NCBI GenBank assembly: GCA_023614405.1
Contig: CM042694.1
Location: forward strand, 476,877,392-476,941,391
DNA from: Avena insularis
Lineage: Eukaryota > Streptophyta > Magnoliopsida > Poales > Poaceae
DNA length: 64,000 nt
Direction of reading: 5' to 3'
Made by a program: the position numbers and the translations under genes. Within the stretch, counting starts at the first letter, position 1, and the number at the start of each line of letters is the position of its first letter. The notes under the pieces are model-generated. The model searched no databases. It saw only the letters and a program-made list of their open reading frames with translations, and had not been told where the DNA came from. Of this stretch, positions 1-11,275 are shown piece after piece.

Positions 1-142
1 TGATCACCACGTCACGTCGTGGGATCTCCTGTGCCCTGTGGCCCTTCCTGTTGCTCGCCTCTGACTGGCTGATCCGGATTATACACGGCCACACCGTGTG
101 GCCCTTCTGCACCGCACGATCTCACTAACCCAGCCCGGGCAT

Positions 143-152
143 GATTAAATAG
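143..152 (+). promoter_or_regulatory. TATA-like element upstream of Gy1 aORF
   Basis: GATTAAATAG lies about 175 bp before the aORF ATG and is followed by a GC-rich, then pyrimidine-rich leader (about 190-225). Gy2 has GGTTAAGTAGGGG at the matching place, so the region is conserved between subfamilies, but the TATA match is weak. Transcription from here is inference. Confidence 0.35.
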
Positions 153-425
153 GGGAGGGGCGCGCCCCTTGGGACTTTCCCCATCCTAGCGCCCCTCTGC
201 CTCTTCTTCTTCTTCTTCTTCCCAGCGACAGCGCCGCAGCTGCCGCACCTACTTACCCACGCCGCCGCTGCACCGTTCCTCACGCACCAGCATCGCCGCC
301 ACTCCCGCACATCTCCACCCCCATGGGTCCGCGCCAATCCAAGGCACTGCCCCTCATCGCTGATAGGGCCAGTGAGGACAGCGACCTAGACATGACAGAA
401 GTGGAGCTCACCGTCGATGAACAGG

Positions 426-443
426 CACTACTAGGAAATAGCC
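426..443. repeat. CACTA left terminal inverted repeat
   Basis: CACTACTAGGAAATAGCC, directly preceded by the TSD AGG (423-425). Confidence 0.93.
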
Positions 444-445
444 CA

Positions 446-690
446 TCTGTGGCGCACTGAAATTGGACTTCTGTGGCGCATATACTAGTCGCCACTGTTA
501 CCTCGCCACTGATAACTACTTCCTGTGGCGCATATGGATATGCGCCACAGAAGTCCCAGACTTTTGTGGCGCATTTCTTCATATGCGCCACAGGAATAAC
601 TTCTGTGGCGCATTTACATGTATGCGCCACAGAAATCTCATGCGCCACTGACTATATAATTATATGCGCCACTGATTGCGTAACACGTAT
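446..690. repeat. CACTA left subterminal repeats
   Basis: About eleven copies, in both orientations and often as inverted pairs, of a core TGTGGCGCAT / ATGCGCCACA or its CGCCACTG variant. In En/Spm such subterminal motifs bind the element's regulatory protein; here binding is inferred by analogy. Confidence 0.88.
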
Positions 691-923
691 TCAAAGTAAA
701 ATACTTTCCTGGTGTATAATCATGGATTTATAAAGTATTTATCCAGATGAGTATAAAATACATTGCACAAGTAGTAGATGCATGAAAACCAACATATATA
801 TAATACAAACACTTAGAGCCCGATCGAGATACATATATAGTGTCAAGTGCCAAATTATTACACAAGCGCCGAATACAAAGTTCATATCATATCACATTAC
901 AAATATGAAGTGGCCACCGCCGC
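691..923. other. CACTA left-end non-coding region
   Basis: AT-rich DNA between the subterminal repeats and the small ORF. Nothing recognisable; likely 3' UTR and terminator region of minus-strand transcripts. Confidence 0.4.
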
Positions 924-1166
924 CTACACTAGGATCAAATAGAATACAACTTTGATAATGGTGAGCAAGAGCATTAGCCCGACCAATATCTTCATCCGGT
1001 TCTTCTTCCACAAGTGGTTCCTCCACTTGGCTATCGCCTCCTCTCTAGTCGCGTATCCTTTGTAGATGTTGCCGCTGAACTTGTTCACTTGTTTCTGACA
1101 ATCCTCCCACTCCTCGTAGACTCCTGGAACCCTACCCATGTACACCACATACCACCTTGTCGCCAT
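924..1166 (-). CDS. RNase H1 N-terminal (viroplasmin-like) domain protein with C-terminal membrane segment
   Basis: 80 codons from the ATG at 1166, fully open. Residues 4-52 match the small RNase H1 N-terminal/viroplasmin fold (PF01693): RWYVVYMGRVPGVYEEWEDC, then QVNKFSGNIYKGYATREEA, with the conserved aromatic, Gly-x-x-Pro-Gly-Val-Tyr and Tyr-Lys-x-Tyr positions. That family binds double-stranded RNA or RNA:DNA hybrids. No RNase H catalytic domain follows. Instead, after WKKNRMK, the last 20 or so residues are hydrophobic (ILVGLMLLLTIIKVVFY), a likely membrane anchor. It lies at the 3' side of the second CACTA gene, just inside the left subterminal repeats. It may be a separate gene or a last exon. 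Confidence 0.7.
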   Translation of the reverse strand: MATRWYVVYMGRVPGVYEEWEDCQKQVNKFSGNIYKGYATREEAIAKWRNHLWKKNRMKILVGLMLLLTIIKVVFYLILV

Positions 1167-1578
1167 CTCTATAGACAACAAGGCAGATTAGTAAAAATAC
1201 AACGAAAAGAATGAATAAAGGGTTCACATGCATATATATATGTTCACAGAATATAAAACAAATTAAAGGATCCATAAACCTAAAAGATAGATCATCATAG
1301 AAGCAATAAGTTCAACGACAACATGACCACAAGGTAGTTTAAGTCTAACAACAATGACCATTTCGACCACGAGATAGTAAAGTTTATGACACACACACAC
1401 TAATACAGCAGGCGTCCATCAAGAATATACACACACTGGATCATGCTAGAGGCACACATCGATCATGATGAAGACTTCCTATTCTCGCTCGGCGTCGGGA
1501 ATGGTAGATCGCCCTCTTTCGTCATCCACGTCCTTGTGTCACCCTGCTTATGAAGGCGTTCTTCGATCTCCCTCTTAC
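1167..1578. other. Spacer between the small ORF and the second CACTA gene
   Basis: AT-rich and without a supportable frame. It holds a (TA)n tract at 1231-1240 and a short (AC)n at 1390-1400. Probably 3' UTR or intron. Confidence 0.4.
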
Positions 1579-4500
1579 TCAACCCTCTGCCTTGTTGTAG
1601 GGCACCCCCCTTGTGTTGACATCTTCAATGATGATTTGCAACAACTTCATCTGAATGCGATGGAAGTCTTCTCTAAGATCAGCATCGTTGATTTTCGCCA
1701 AAGTTTCGGCCCATCCTCGGAGACTAGATGGCAGCGTTAGGTTCTGGCAATCTTGAACATAGCCTTTAAGGTGATGGAGGACGTAGAAGGCCTCCTTGGC
1801 ACCAGCAGTCGACTGCTTGACGTAGGGGAACTCAAGCACGTGCTTGAACATGTGTTTGCCATCCTTGATACATTCCCCTTATCTACGAAGGTGCATCCCT
1901 TCTTGGTGTAGCCCTCGAGAGCCTCATTGAGAACACCCCTTATTATGGTGTAGTCTTTCCTCTTCGTTAAACTCCCAGAGTCGAAATACGTGGCTAGCGA
2001 ATACCTTGGGGCAAGGACGATGAGTGTGCAGTATTTGTCTCTGTGCAACACAATTGGAACGGAATGTTGGAAAAAGAGCAAAGGAAGAAATCTAGAAGAA
2101 ATGCATGTTACGGTGGCGATGAGCGAGTGTGTGTACTTACTCGGGAAAGAAAGGCAAAATAAGTGTGCCCTTCCTCTTGTTGTCCACCATGAACTTCTCG
2201 AGGTACGCCGTCGCCTTGGTCCGTGTCTCTGATCCTTCGACCAACTGGTTGTCCCGCATGTAGTAGGGATCCACTATCGCGATTTCTGAGGTACTTTATC
2301 TCTTGATCGTGATCGCCAGATTGAGCGCGTATAGGCGGACCAAGTTATAGTCCAGCCGTTTCATGAGAAACAGCTTGAATATGTCCTCGAACGCTATGAA
2401 GAATATATCCGCGGGGGGTTCATCGACGAAGCCCACGTCCAATGGCACCTTGGCCATGAAATCCAAGTAATTTGGATCTTCGTCTTTAAGAAGGAGGCCC
2501 TCTAGTGTCTTGACACCCTCGTGCAAAGTTAACATGGCTCCAACCGCAATGTGGATCATATCCGGAGTCAATATCGGATCACCAGCTACATGCACTCAGG
2601 GCAAGCCAAATTGTGTGGATGGTACGACGACAGCGTCCTGACCCCGGATCCTCTTCGGAAGAGGCTGGCTCGCAGCCTTCTTATTATTATTATTACCTCT
2701 CTTCTTGTAGTACTTCTTCTTCACAACAGTGTCAGCCACTGCCATCTGCTCATCAGTCGCCTTTCGGAGTGTGTTGGGGCTGAAAACCAATCCCGGTTTC
2801 TCTTGTGGTGGATCGGCGGCCGGAGGCGTCTCTTGAGAAAGACCATAGAAGACCAGGCGCTGCGTGCATGTATTGGGCCGACCAGCTTGATGGTCGTCGC
2901 GAGCTGTGAAGGGTTCTTCATCCACAAAAGGCATATACAATCCTTTGGCAGCGCCGGTGTTGATGAAGTCGTCAACGTTGACCAATTCATCATCATCTTC
3001 ATGGGTGCCATCATGTGGTGGTGGTAGCGGGGGCGACGGTGGTTGCGGCACAACGTCTTTGCCATGTGGCGGTGCACACGCTGCCAAGAGTTGATGGTGA
3101 CGGCTGGTGGTGGCATCAACGGTGGCTACTGGCTTCCGAGGTGGTGGCCGAGCGATCGGTCGAGAGGTGGTGCCGGTGCTCCCTCCCGCAAGACGAATCT
3201 GGGTCTTCGGCCATGTCAAGGGCCAGTTGTAGCATTCCCCGAGGGTCTTGTGTTCGTCGGCTCCCTGAGGTTGAAAGGGGGGTCCATGTCGTCGCACCCT
3301 CGCAACACCCGAGCCAACCTGACCCTCATCACGTCATCATCCATTGGATTGTTGTGCATCGTGTGGCTCGCCGGTTGTATAAGAGTGCCCTTGGCAACAT
3401 CCTTCAACTCATCGCCGACATCTTTAAGCAGGACTACGCAAGAAGTGTCCTGAGGCAAAAAATGTTGTTGGGCGTCATGAGATGACAGCAGTCATGCATC
3501 AAAGGCATAAAGGAGATGACATGCACTAACTAATTAGTTACCTTGGTGATGGCGTGGATCTCGGCTAATGTAGAGACACGGCCGATGCCGGCGGCCGGCC
3601 TATCATCATCTGCAATCTCCCGCTCGGGTGCCTCACGAAGCACCACCGCCGTCGGCTGCGCCTTATTGGTATCTTTGGCGGGAGGGGGCGTCGGTGTGAC
3701 CAAAACGAGAAGTTGCGTCCCGACGTTGACGGCCGACGGGGTCACCAGGTCCGGCGACACGGTAACATTGATGCCTGAGTTGCTGCCGCTTAAGCTGGGC
3801 AGATGTATCGGCCCCTGTTGACCTCCCGCATTCCAAGCAGTAAGCCCCTCGAAAAACTCAGGGGGGATCATCGAGTGGAGCTTCTCTTCCACTAACTTGT
3901 CCACCGTTTTCTCGTCCACCGCCTTCTCCTCCAGTGTCTGCACCTTCATCTTCAGCTCTACAACAGTGGCTTTATCCTGGTTCTTCCTCTCCCTTCTTTT
4001 CTTGGCGTCCTCTTTGTAGTACTCCTTGAACTTCATGCTCGTACCAAAGCCGGACACACGGCCAGCTGAGGATGGCGGCAACCCCTTGTCCCTCTTCTTG
4101 TAAGCATTGGTCGCCCTGTTGAAAACCGTGTCCCACGACTCCGTCGAATCCTGGGACGACTCTGTGGCAGTAGCATTCAGTTCATCCTCCTGCAGAGACA
4201 AGGAAAGGTGAACCCATTTAGATTCTTGACTTCATTATCTTAATTAGAATGCAATAGACTTGAGATCGGCGATAAATTCCTTACCAGCTTCTTCTCGAAT
4301 TCCTTCACCTCCGGATCATCGGTGATGAACTCCCCTGTTTCCTTGTCCAGGTAGTAGCAGGCCCGAACAAATTGCCTAAGCTGCAAGTCCGTGATTTTAA
4401 GCCAAGGGTTATCTTTACCAAGGCGTTCAAGCTCGGCGTCCTCCTTGTCCCAAATGGCATGTTTCCCCTATAACCGCCGCTTCCAAGGCAGTGGTTACCT

Positions 4501-5314
4501 ATGTTCTGTTCCCGCATACTCCTTCCCCATTGAGTCCACTTTATAGCGTCAACAGTAGCTATATCCGCCTTGAATATCCTAAACTCCTCTTCGTCGAGCA
4601 TCGGATTTTTCTTACTAATAACCTCCTAGCTTTCACCTTTGTCAATGCTATTCTTCACCTGGGTTTTCCAGCTGCTCAAGGCGTTGCTCATCTTCGTGAG
4701 GGCTAGTTTGTTCACCGGGTTCTTTCTCTCGAGGTTTCTAAATCGCTCTGGGAATCTGTATCGCTTGTGAAGCTTCTTAAGGAGGTTATCAACCAAAGCT
4801 GCATTGTTAGCATGTCTGATGTACTTCGTGTTGATCGACATGCTTTCCCGGACGATGCACCCGAGTTGCAGGCCATACCCTTTAGCAATCGCCTCTGGCG
4901 CAATGGGTTGGCCACTTTCTGTGACCTCAGTGAACTCATCGCAGACGGTGGCGAGCACCGCACCTTCCGCCTCCTTCGCTTCTTCTTCTTCTTACGAGAA
5001 GCGGGTTGCCGCTCGCCATCCGCAAGGCCACCGCCATCGGTGCAGGCGCCGCCATCGGTGGTGTCATCCTCTTCACCACCGCCTTCACTAGTTCCATCAT
5101 AGTCGTCTTTGTCCCCCTCGTAATCAGGATCTCCGCCCTCATTGGCCCCAGCAGCTCTGGCAACGGTCGCCTCCTCCTCCTGTGGTGGTGTCATCCTCAT
5201 CGCCTCCTCCTCCTCCTATTGGGACCCCCGCCAGAATGACCGGTTGGCCTATCTAGCTTGTTCTTCGATGCTGATCATGTGCTTAGAAGGGCCATACTCC
5301 TTGTTGCCTGACAT
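1579..5314 (-). pseudogene. CACTA second gene: Transposase_24-like body with Ulp1-like C terminus
   Basis: The ATG at 5314 opens MSGNKEYGPSKHMISIEEQA and meets two in-frame stops within 35 codons. An acidic region (DPDYEGDKDDYDGTSEGGGE) and a basic stretch (KKKKKRRRRK) follow. The conserved body, read across frames, has NKLALTKMSNALSSWKTQVK, FKADIATVDAIKWTQWGRSM and SWDTVFNRATNAYKKRDKG (4201-3530), with a probable coiled coil. Then come a proline-rich middle (3297-2596) and an Ulp1/C48-like end (DPNYLDFMAKVPLDVGF; DIFKLFLMKRLDYNLVRLYAL; TLIVLAPRYSLATYFDSG; DADLREDFHRIQMKLLQIII). A 100-bp GT/AG intron lies at 2140-2041. The His expected before TLIVL reads Tyr. Similar second genes occur in grass CACTA elements; their role is unsettled. 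Confidence 0.82.
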
Positions 5315-5409
5315 GTTTGCACTACTCTATTTAAAAGAGGCAAAAAGTTAGCACAAATCTCGGCCGAAAAATTCGGTATGACCTTTGCTAATTTTTTGAC
5401 CTAGGAGTG

Positions 5410-5459
5410 CCCATTTCTCAACCGAAACGAAAGTGAATCGACACTTCGGGAGAAATGGG
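5410..5459 (-). promoter_or_regulatory. Hairpin in leader of second CACTA gene
   Basis: CCCATTTCTC (5410-5419) pairs with GAGAAATGGG (5450-5459); inside it CCGAA pairs with TTCGG after a 2-nt bulge. The loop contains AAGTGAATCGAC. It lies about 95 bp upstream of the ATG at 5314. It shares its inner stem, its loop and about 50 bp of downstream sequence (AAAGGTCAT...CCGAATTTTT) with the hairpin upstream of the transposase. Confidence 0.75.
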
Positions 5460-5489
5460 CAACTCAAATGAAATCCCTGCAAGACAAAA

Positions 5490-5660
5490 CACCCCATCCC
5501 CATATAACAGCAGCACCATATAACATATAACAACACCATGTAACAGGAGCACCATATGACAACACCATATAGCATACAACAGCAGCACCATGCATGTAAC
5601 AGCAGCACCATTTAGCACCATATAACAACAACACCATATATATAACACCATATAATAGCA
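5490..5660. repeat. Degenerate ACCATATAACA tandem repeat
   Basis: A run of short units such as CAGCAGCACCATATAACA, AACACCATGTAACA and CACCATATGACA, each 12-20 bp, immediately upstream of the second CACTA gene's hairpin leader. The apparent Cys/Trp/Tyr-rich minus-strand frames here are only translations of this repeat. Confidence 0.8.
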
Positions 5661-7269
5661 TTTTTGGGCAACTCCCAGTTCTCACAGACCATAAACAATG
5701 AATAAATGGTGGCTAACTGCGCCAAGCAAAACATTCCTAGGGAAATACACAGGTTCAATGTACTTTAATTCGATAGAATGACAGACAGATCTAGTAAAAA
5801 AACTAATTACCCGTAGTGTAGGTTAGTTCTATGATGTCTTTGCCATCAGTCCAACCATAGTGGACCAAAATGGCTACAAGGAGGACAAAAAGGCACAATA
5901 CACAAAGACAAAACAACATGATGCTTCTCTGCATGACTTCTATAATATATATATACACAAGTGTAAGGATAGCATCTGAATACATGTCAATGTCATTAGT
6001 CTAGATGGTCTGCCAGTACCTGAACAATAGCTGTTCTCTGCATGACTTCATGTTTGGGTTCATTTTTTATTAGTAATTAAGATGCTTTTGATGAATTCAT
6101 CTGTATATGCCTACCAATTTCTGGATGAGCTGCCATGATGTTTTTGTTGGCACTCTGCAAATAGATGGCACCACTCCATACAACCATACAGGGATGCATT
6201 TCACACATACCTGATGATGCGAGGAAAAAAATAGACTTGCATGAATTTTCATACCATAATAAATTCCGCAAAACTTATCTTGCATCAGGTACTTTAGATT
6301 TAAGTTGAGACTTGAGAGCAGCAGGTTTTTATCTACTCTCGATGTAGAATGAGTTGTCAGATTTAAGTTGAGACCATAAATTTATCAGTTGTCAGATTTC
6401 TCTTACTTTTTCTACTCTCGATGTAGAATGAGTTTAAACTTGAAACTCTAAATGTATAAGGTTAGTGCTCTCAAAAGTATATGTACAACTTTTTCAGAAT
6501 GTTTATGTTGATTTTGATACTCAAACCAAAATATTTTCACTTGTCCACAAGATACCTCTCCAGCTGCAACTTCTCATTTTAGTTCACTCCACTGCAAACG
6601 ATTTTTGAATCCTAGATAGTAATTTCCCCTACCAATTTCCATGTTTTTCAGTTAATTTAATGAGGACCCTAGAATATTCATGCATATGCATTGTCATGCT
6701 TTGTTCTAAAATATTTCTATTCTGGTTAGTTCAAGCAATGATGAATATCAAAACTGACTACCAAGTTGGAAAGAACTAACTACCAAACTGACTACCAAGC
6801 AATGATGAATATCAAAACTGACTACCAACTTGGAAACTGACTATCAAAACTGACTACCAAGTTATCCAGATTTTAAACCCTAACTATAAATCAACCAGTA
6901 TATTAATTATTTTGTCTCCAATGTAGTAGCATTAACAGGGCACATCCTTTTTTCAGGGACATGTCCCACAGTGATTTGCAAGGTGCAATCTCTAGTCAAT
7001 TTTCTTTGCTGAAATCACTTCAATACCTGAGATCATTAGGTCTTCTATCCATATGCACAAAAACATCCTTTTTGCATGTTTAAAAGGTTACTTAATACTG
7101 CAGTACAGAGACCAACCCATTTGCTAAGTACTCAAGCTTGCTCAATGGAGGTTTCTAACAAACAAGTTAATGGAGAAACGAGATGATCACAAGTGCAATC
7201 AACAATATTTGGACCCTTCTATAAAACCCAGTGTTGTAGGCAACACCTTTAGTAGAGCATTCTTGTAGA
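5661..7269. other. AT-rich probable first intron of the second CACTA gene
   Basis: About 1.6 kb with no convincing gene. It contains short local duplications (TCTCGATGTAGAATGAGTT at about 6338 and 6418; AAACTGACTACCAA units at 6750-6860). It sits between a GC-rich leader-like block (7270-7600, minus) and the coding start at 5314, which suggests a long intron, but no splice pair is proven. Confidence 0.45.
5803..5934 (-). CDS. Possible small membrane peptide ORF
   Basis: 43 codons from the ATG at 5934 (a longer version starts at the ATG at 5985). It has one strongly hydrophobic segment, SIMLFCLCVLCLFVLLVAI, followed by a short polar tail ending TYTTGN. I do not recognise it. It lies within the presumed intron and may be chance; no ribosomal or codon evidence separates these. 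Confidence 0.2.
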   Translation of the reverse strand: MQRSIMLFCLCVLCLFVLLVAILVHYGWTDGKDIIELTYTTGN

Positions 7270-7600
7270 GAGGGGGAAAAGAAGAGAGCGGGAAGTGTAC
7301 CTGCAGATGGGGAGGTGGTCGTCGACGAGGGTGGCGGTGGTGCTCCTGCGGCGGTCCTCCTAGGTCGTAGGTGAGGCGGGGCGGGCCTCCTCCTCCACGA
7401 GCTCCAGAGCGGCGGTGGCGGGCCTCCTCCTCCTAGGTCGCATGCTCTAGGAGCGGCGGTGGCGGGGCGGGGCGGGCCTCCTCCTCCACGATGTCTCTCC
7501 TCCTCCACGGGCTCTCCTCCACGGCGGCTTTGGCAGCGAGGGCGATTAGCTAGGGTTTGCGCGCGGGCGAGATGAGGGAAAGAAATGGAGAAGGTAGCAG
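7270..7600 (-). promoter_or_regulatory. GC-rich leader-like block downstream of internal repeats
   Basis: Very GC-rich with repeated GGCGGGCCTCCTCCTCC-type segments and a pyrimidine/purine strand bias, in contrast to the AT-rich DNA on both sides. The internal TGGCGCAT cluster (7637-7711) precedes it on the minus strand, the order seen at a CACTA promoter end. Interpreted as the first exon or 5' leader of the second gene. Confidence 0.45.
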
Positions 7601-7636
7601 GGGAGGCCGAACCGTTTATTTGGCTAAGTGTGAAAG

Positions 7637-7711
7637 TTCTATGGCGCATTCCTCTAAAATGCGCCACTGAACTTACAACTTCTATGGCGCATTACTATGA
7701 TATGCGCCACA
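7637..7711. repeat. Internal cluster of CACTA subterminal-type repeats
   Basis: Two inverted pairs: CTATGGCGCAT with ATGCGCCACTG, then CTATGGCGCAT with ATGCGCCACAA. It is the same motif as at both ends but lies in the middle of the element. It precedes, on the minus strand, a GC-rich block (about 7600-7270) and the second gene. No terminal inverted repeat is next to it. Confidence 0.8.
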
Positions 7712-7783
7712 AAACTTTTGGGCATAGTCCAAAACAAAGTGGCATCATAGTTTGACAAGATCAGCTACATCGTCTTGTTCGCC

Positions 7784-7830
7784 AGCTTTCAACCTAGGGT
7801 AGCCAGGTTCAAATCCTGGATGTCTCAGAC
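7784..7830 (+). other. tRNA- or SINE-like Pol III box B fragment
   Basis: AGGTTCAAATCCTGG matches the Pol III box B consensus with one change and is followed 8 bp later by a T run (TTTTTTCC), a Pol III stop. No convincing box A or cloverleaf is visible upstream, so it is at most a SINE or tRNA relic. Confidence 0.3.
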
Positions 7831-8145
7831 TTTTTTCCTTTTTAAAAAAATATTTTATTTATTCAAAAAAAAGCAAGAACCTATACACGCATATGCATAT
7901 TTATTCAAAAAAGGAAGAACATATACACATGCATACTTATCAAAAAAACCTCCCAAATCATATATATATACATGTGCTTGTCACACACAAATGTGAATTT
8001 GTATACCCACACGACTATCACGTGTATGTTTTAGTCTCTAACTAATATATATTTGCGAGCACACATGTGAATTAATACACAAAAAAGTCACACTAATATC
8101 ACATTATACCCACACGAATTAATACACCAAAAGGTCACATAATTG
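7831..8145. other. AT-rich 3' region of TNP2-like gene
   Basis: Poly-A/T tracts and TATACACATGCATA-type repeats lie immediately downstream of the transposase stop. No gene; likely 3' UTR and intergenic spacer. Confidence 0.4.
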
Positions 8146-9737
8146 CTAGTGTCTCTTCACAATCTTCTTGCCCTTTTTCGCCGTGGTTGAATACTTTAGC
8201 CCGTGCACTTTGAGATTTCTTCTTGTGAATGGACAACCTTTAGTAGGCAGTGTGGTCTTCCTTCTTACTTTAGTAGTAGTAGGCATGTCGAAGTACTTGT
8301 CAAATTCCTCTTCGATCTTCGGGTCGCCGTTTTTGTCGAAGTTTTGCTCGTTGGCGGCTCCTTCCATTCCGATGATGCTCCTCTTGCCCCTCCTAACTAC
8401 AACACAGTTGGGCTTTGACGGGTCCGTAATAAAAAAGCGTTGATCAACTTGGCTAGCGAGTACCCAAGGCTCATTTTTTGCGGAGGCGTTCTTCGTTGAT
8501 TTGGCATCTGGTATAACCATTGTGGTGAAATAGCGGCCTTTTTTTCCACGTTCTTGGCCCATCTAACACGGAACATCGGTACGATCTCTCGACAGTAGTC
8601 GAGCTCCCATATCTCCTCGATCCTTCCCTAGAATCTTTCCATCACAGTAGTCTCGTCATCAGCAAAGGATAACATAGTTACTCCTGAGTTTTGATATTCA
8701 CTATTCTTGTCCTTTTCCTCGGTGTAGAATCTGTAACCGTTTATGTCATATGACTGATAGGTCCTTAGGTTGTGCCCTGGGCCCTGCGACAAGGAGAATA
8801 TGAGTTTTTGATCTTCCGTAGAAGGCGTCTATGGGGGATTGTACAATTGCCTTTTCTTGAACCAACCCGTGAAGCTGGAGTTGTGCTCTCTGGTTACGTC
8901 TCCCTTCTTCCTCGGCCGGCCCTGGTCGACGTACTCCTGCTCGATTAAGCTTCTGTGCTCTTCGACCCAAGGGTCGACCACTTCAATGTGTTGTAGCGCG
9001 ACTTAGTGTGCCCTTTCAAAATTAGTGCGTCGACCATCAATGCCGACATGCAGTGAGCGGCAGCCCTCGCGGTGACCATATCCACCGAGCCCGCCGAGGT
9101 GCTTCTTTGTGGGTATTCCAACATCCTCGTTCTCGGTGGTTTGATAATTCTGATAGAAGGAGATGCACTCGTAGATTAGAAAGCCCTAGCTATGCTTCCA
9201 TTTGGACGAGACCTGTTGCAAATTGATGACACCGTTTAGCCTTTCAAAGGGCATCATGTTGTGCAGGAATGTCGGCCCGAGCTGGATGATGTCGTCCATG
9301 ACATGTACAAGCAGATGCACCATGATGTCGAAGAATGCGGGCGGGAAGTAAATCTCAAGCTCGCATAGTATCATCACGATCTCTTCCTGTAGCCTATTGA
9401 GCTGCTTCACACTGATCGACTTCCTAGATATGACGTCGAAAAAGTTACAGAGGCCAAACAACATCTCGCGGACATGCTCGTACATTATCCCACGGATCGC
9501 ACGGGGAGTATCTGCGTCATCAGCACGTGACAGTCGTGAGACTTCACCGCTGAACCTCTTCTTCGCCACGTCCAGATATCTTCTTATCTTCCCCGAGTAA
9601 CCGTGAGGAACTTTCACTCCTAAGAGGCACTTGAAAAACTACTCGAGCTCCTCTAGACTCAGAGTGAAGCAGGCAACACGAAGCACCACCTCATTCTTCT
9701 TAACTCTTTTGCGGCGACCTTGAGTCCCTTCCGTCTG

Positions 9738-9738
<1 letters not shown>

Positions 9739-9771
<33 letters not shown>

Positions 9772-9772
9772 C
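9739..9772. repeat. (ATC)n microsatellite in TNP2-like gene
   Basis: About eleven ATC triplets, coding an uninterrupted aspartate run on the minus strand within the transposase. It is in frame, so it need not disrupt coding. Confidence 0.9.
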
Positions 9773-11275
9773 TATCAGGGTACTGAAGATCTTTCTTTAT
9801 GCCAAGCAATTTAAGGTCCTTTCTTGCTTTCGGCCCATTCTTGGTCCTCTCCGGCATGTTCAGTAGAGTGCCAAGCAGACTCTCGGTAACGTTCTTCGTG
9901 ATGTGCATTACATCGAGGATATGGGGAGTGTGAAGGACCTTCCAATACGGCAGGTCCCAGAAAACAGACCTTGCTTTCTATACACCCAGCAACGGCTTTG
10001 TCCTCGGTCGTTTTTTCCAGGCGCAGGGCAATCTACCCAATTATGCAAAAGCTCCTCGATTTCTTTGCCGCTCCTCGGTTGCGGGGATCTTTCGAGCTCG
10101 TCCTTACCATTGAACAGGTCACCATGTTTTCTCCACGGGTGATCCATGCGGAGCCACTTTTGAGTACCTTGGAACATGGTTTTCGAAGACCCGGGATCCC
10201 TTGGTAGCTGGAGATGTGGTGTCTCATCCATGCACTTGACGCATGCATTGTGTCCGTGGTTCACCTAGGCCGATACATATGCATAACCAGGATAGTCCCG
10301 GACGGTCGTGAGCAACGCGGCTCTCAGATGGAAATATTCTTTAGTGTAGGCGTCCCACGTACGGGCCAGGGTCTCCCACAAGCTTGCTAACTCCTCTCTC
10401 AATAGCCTGGAATACAGATGCATATCGATACCTGGTTGTTTCGGCCCCTGAATAAGAATGCTCATGTGTACATACCTTTGCTTCGTGCATAGCCATGGTG
10501 GGAGGTTGTACGGCCATACAAACATGGGCCAGGTGCTATGCGTGCTACTCTGGTTTCCAAAAGGATTGAGTCCATCGGTGCTCATACCCAGCCTGACGTT
10601 CCTTGCATCGCCCCCGAACTCTTCGAACTCGATGTCTAATGCATTCCACTGGCTAGCGTCTCAAGGGTGTGTCAGGATCTTGCCCTTCTCTGGATCATCT
10701 TTGGGTTTCTCTCTTTCCGTGTGCCATTGCATGAGCTTTGCTTCCTTAGGATCTACGAAATATCGCTTCAGATGGGGGGTGATAGGAAAGTACCATACCA
10801 CTTTTCGAGGAACTTTCTTGTTCCCTCTCTTGTACCGTCCTTGGCCACACACCGGACATGTGGTTCTATCCGCGTACTCGTTCTGATAAAGTGCGCAATC
10901 ATTGATGCATGTGTGGTATTTAATGTGTGGTAGGTCGAGAGGGCACACGATTTTCTTGGCCTCCTCGATACTTGTTGGCAATGTGTTCCCCTTAGAAACT
11001 CGGTCGTGCCAGTATTCCATGTTCACGTTGAAGCTCACATCGGTCCTTTTGTGTTCAGCCTTCATCTCCAGAGCCTTGAGCGTTACACTCAAACGTGTAT
11101 CCTCGGGGTGACACCCAGGATACAATCGAGTCATCCTGTCTACCTCCATTTGGGCCAGCTTGGCTTTCTCTCTGGCTGCAGCTTTGTCATTGCTCATCTC
11201 CTTGAGGAGCAGTTCTTGAACATGAGGGTCCTACAAGACCGAAGTTAGCAGCGTCTGTGTGTTCGTGTCTTCTCC

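Noticed and set aside
280..733. Overlapping frames full of MAH/CGAY/ICATE repeats on both strands
   Set aside because: They are translations of the CACTA subterminal repeats, and similar frames appear at the other end (12176-12750).
3015..3485. Long plus-strand frames opposite the second CACTA gene
   Set aside because: Antisense shadows of a GC-rich, proline-coding region on the minus strand; no family resemblance.
5348..5685. Cys/Tyr/Trp-rich frames in all three minus-strand registers
   Set aside because: Direct translation of the ACCATATAACA tandem repeat; all frames are open because the repeat lacks stops.
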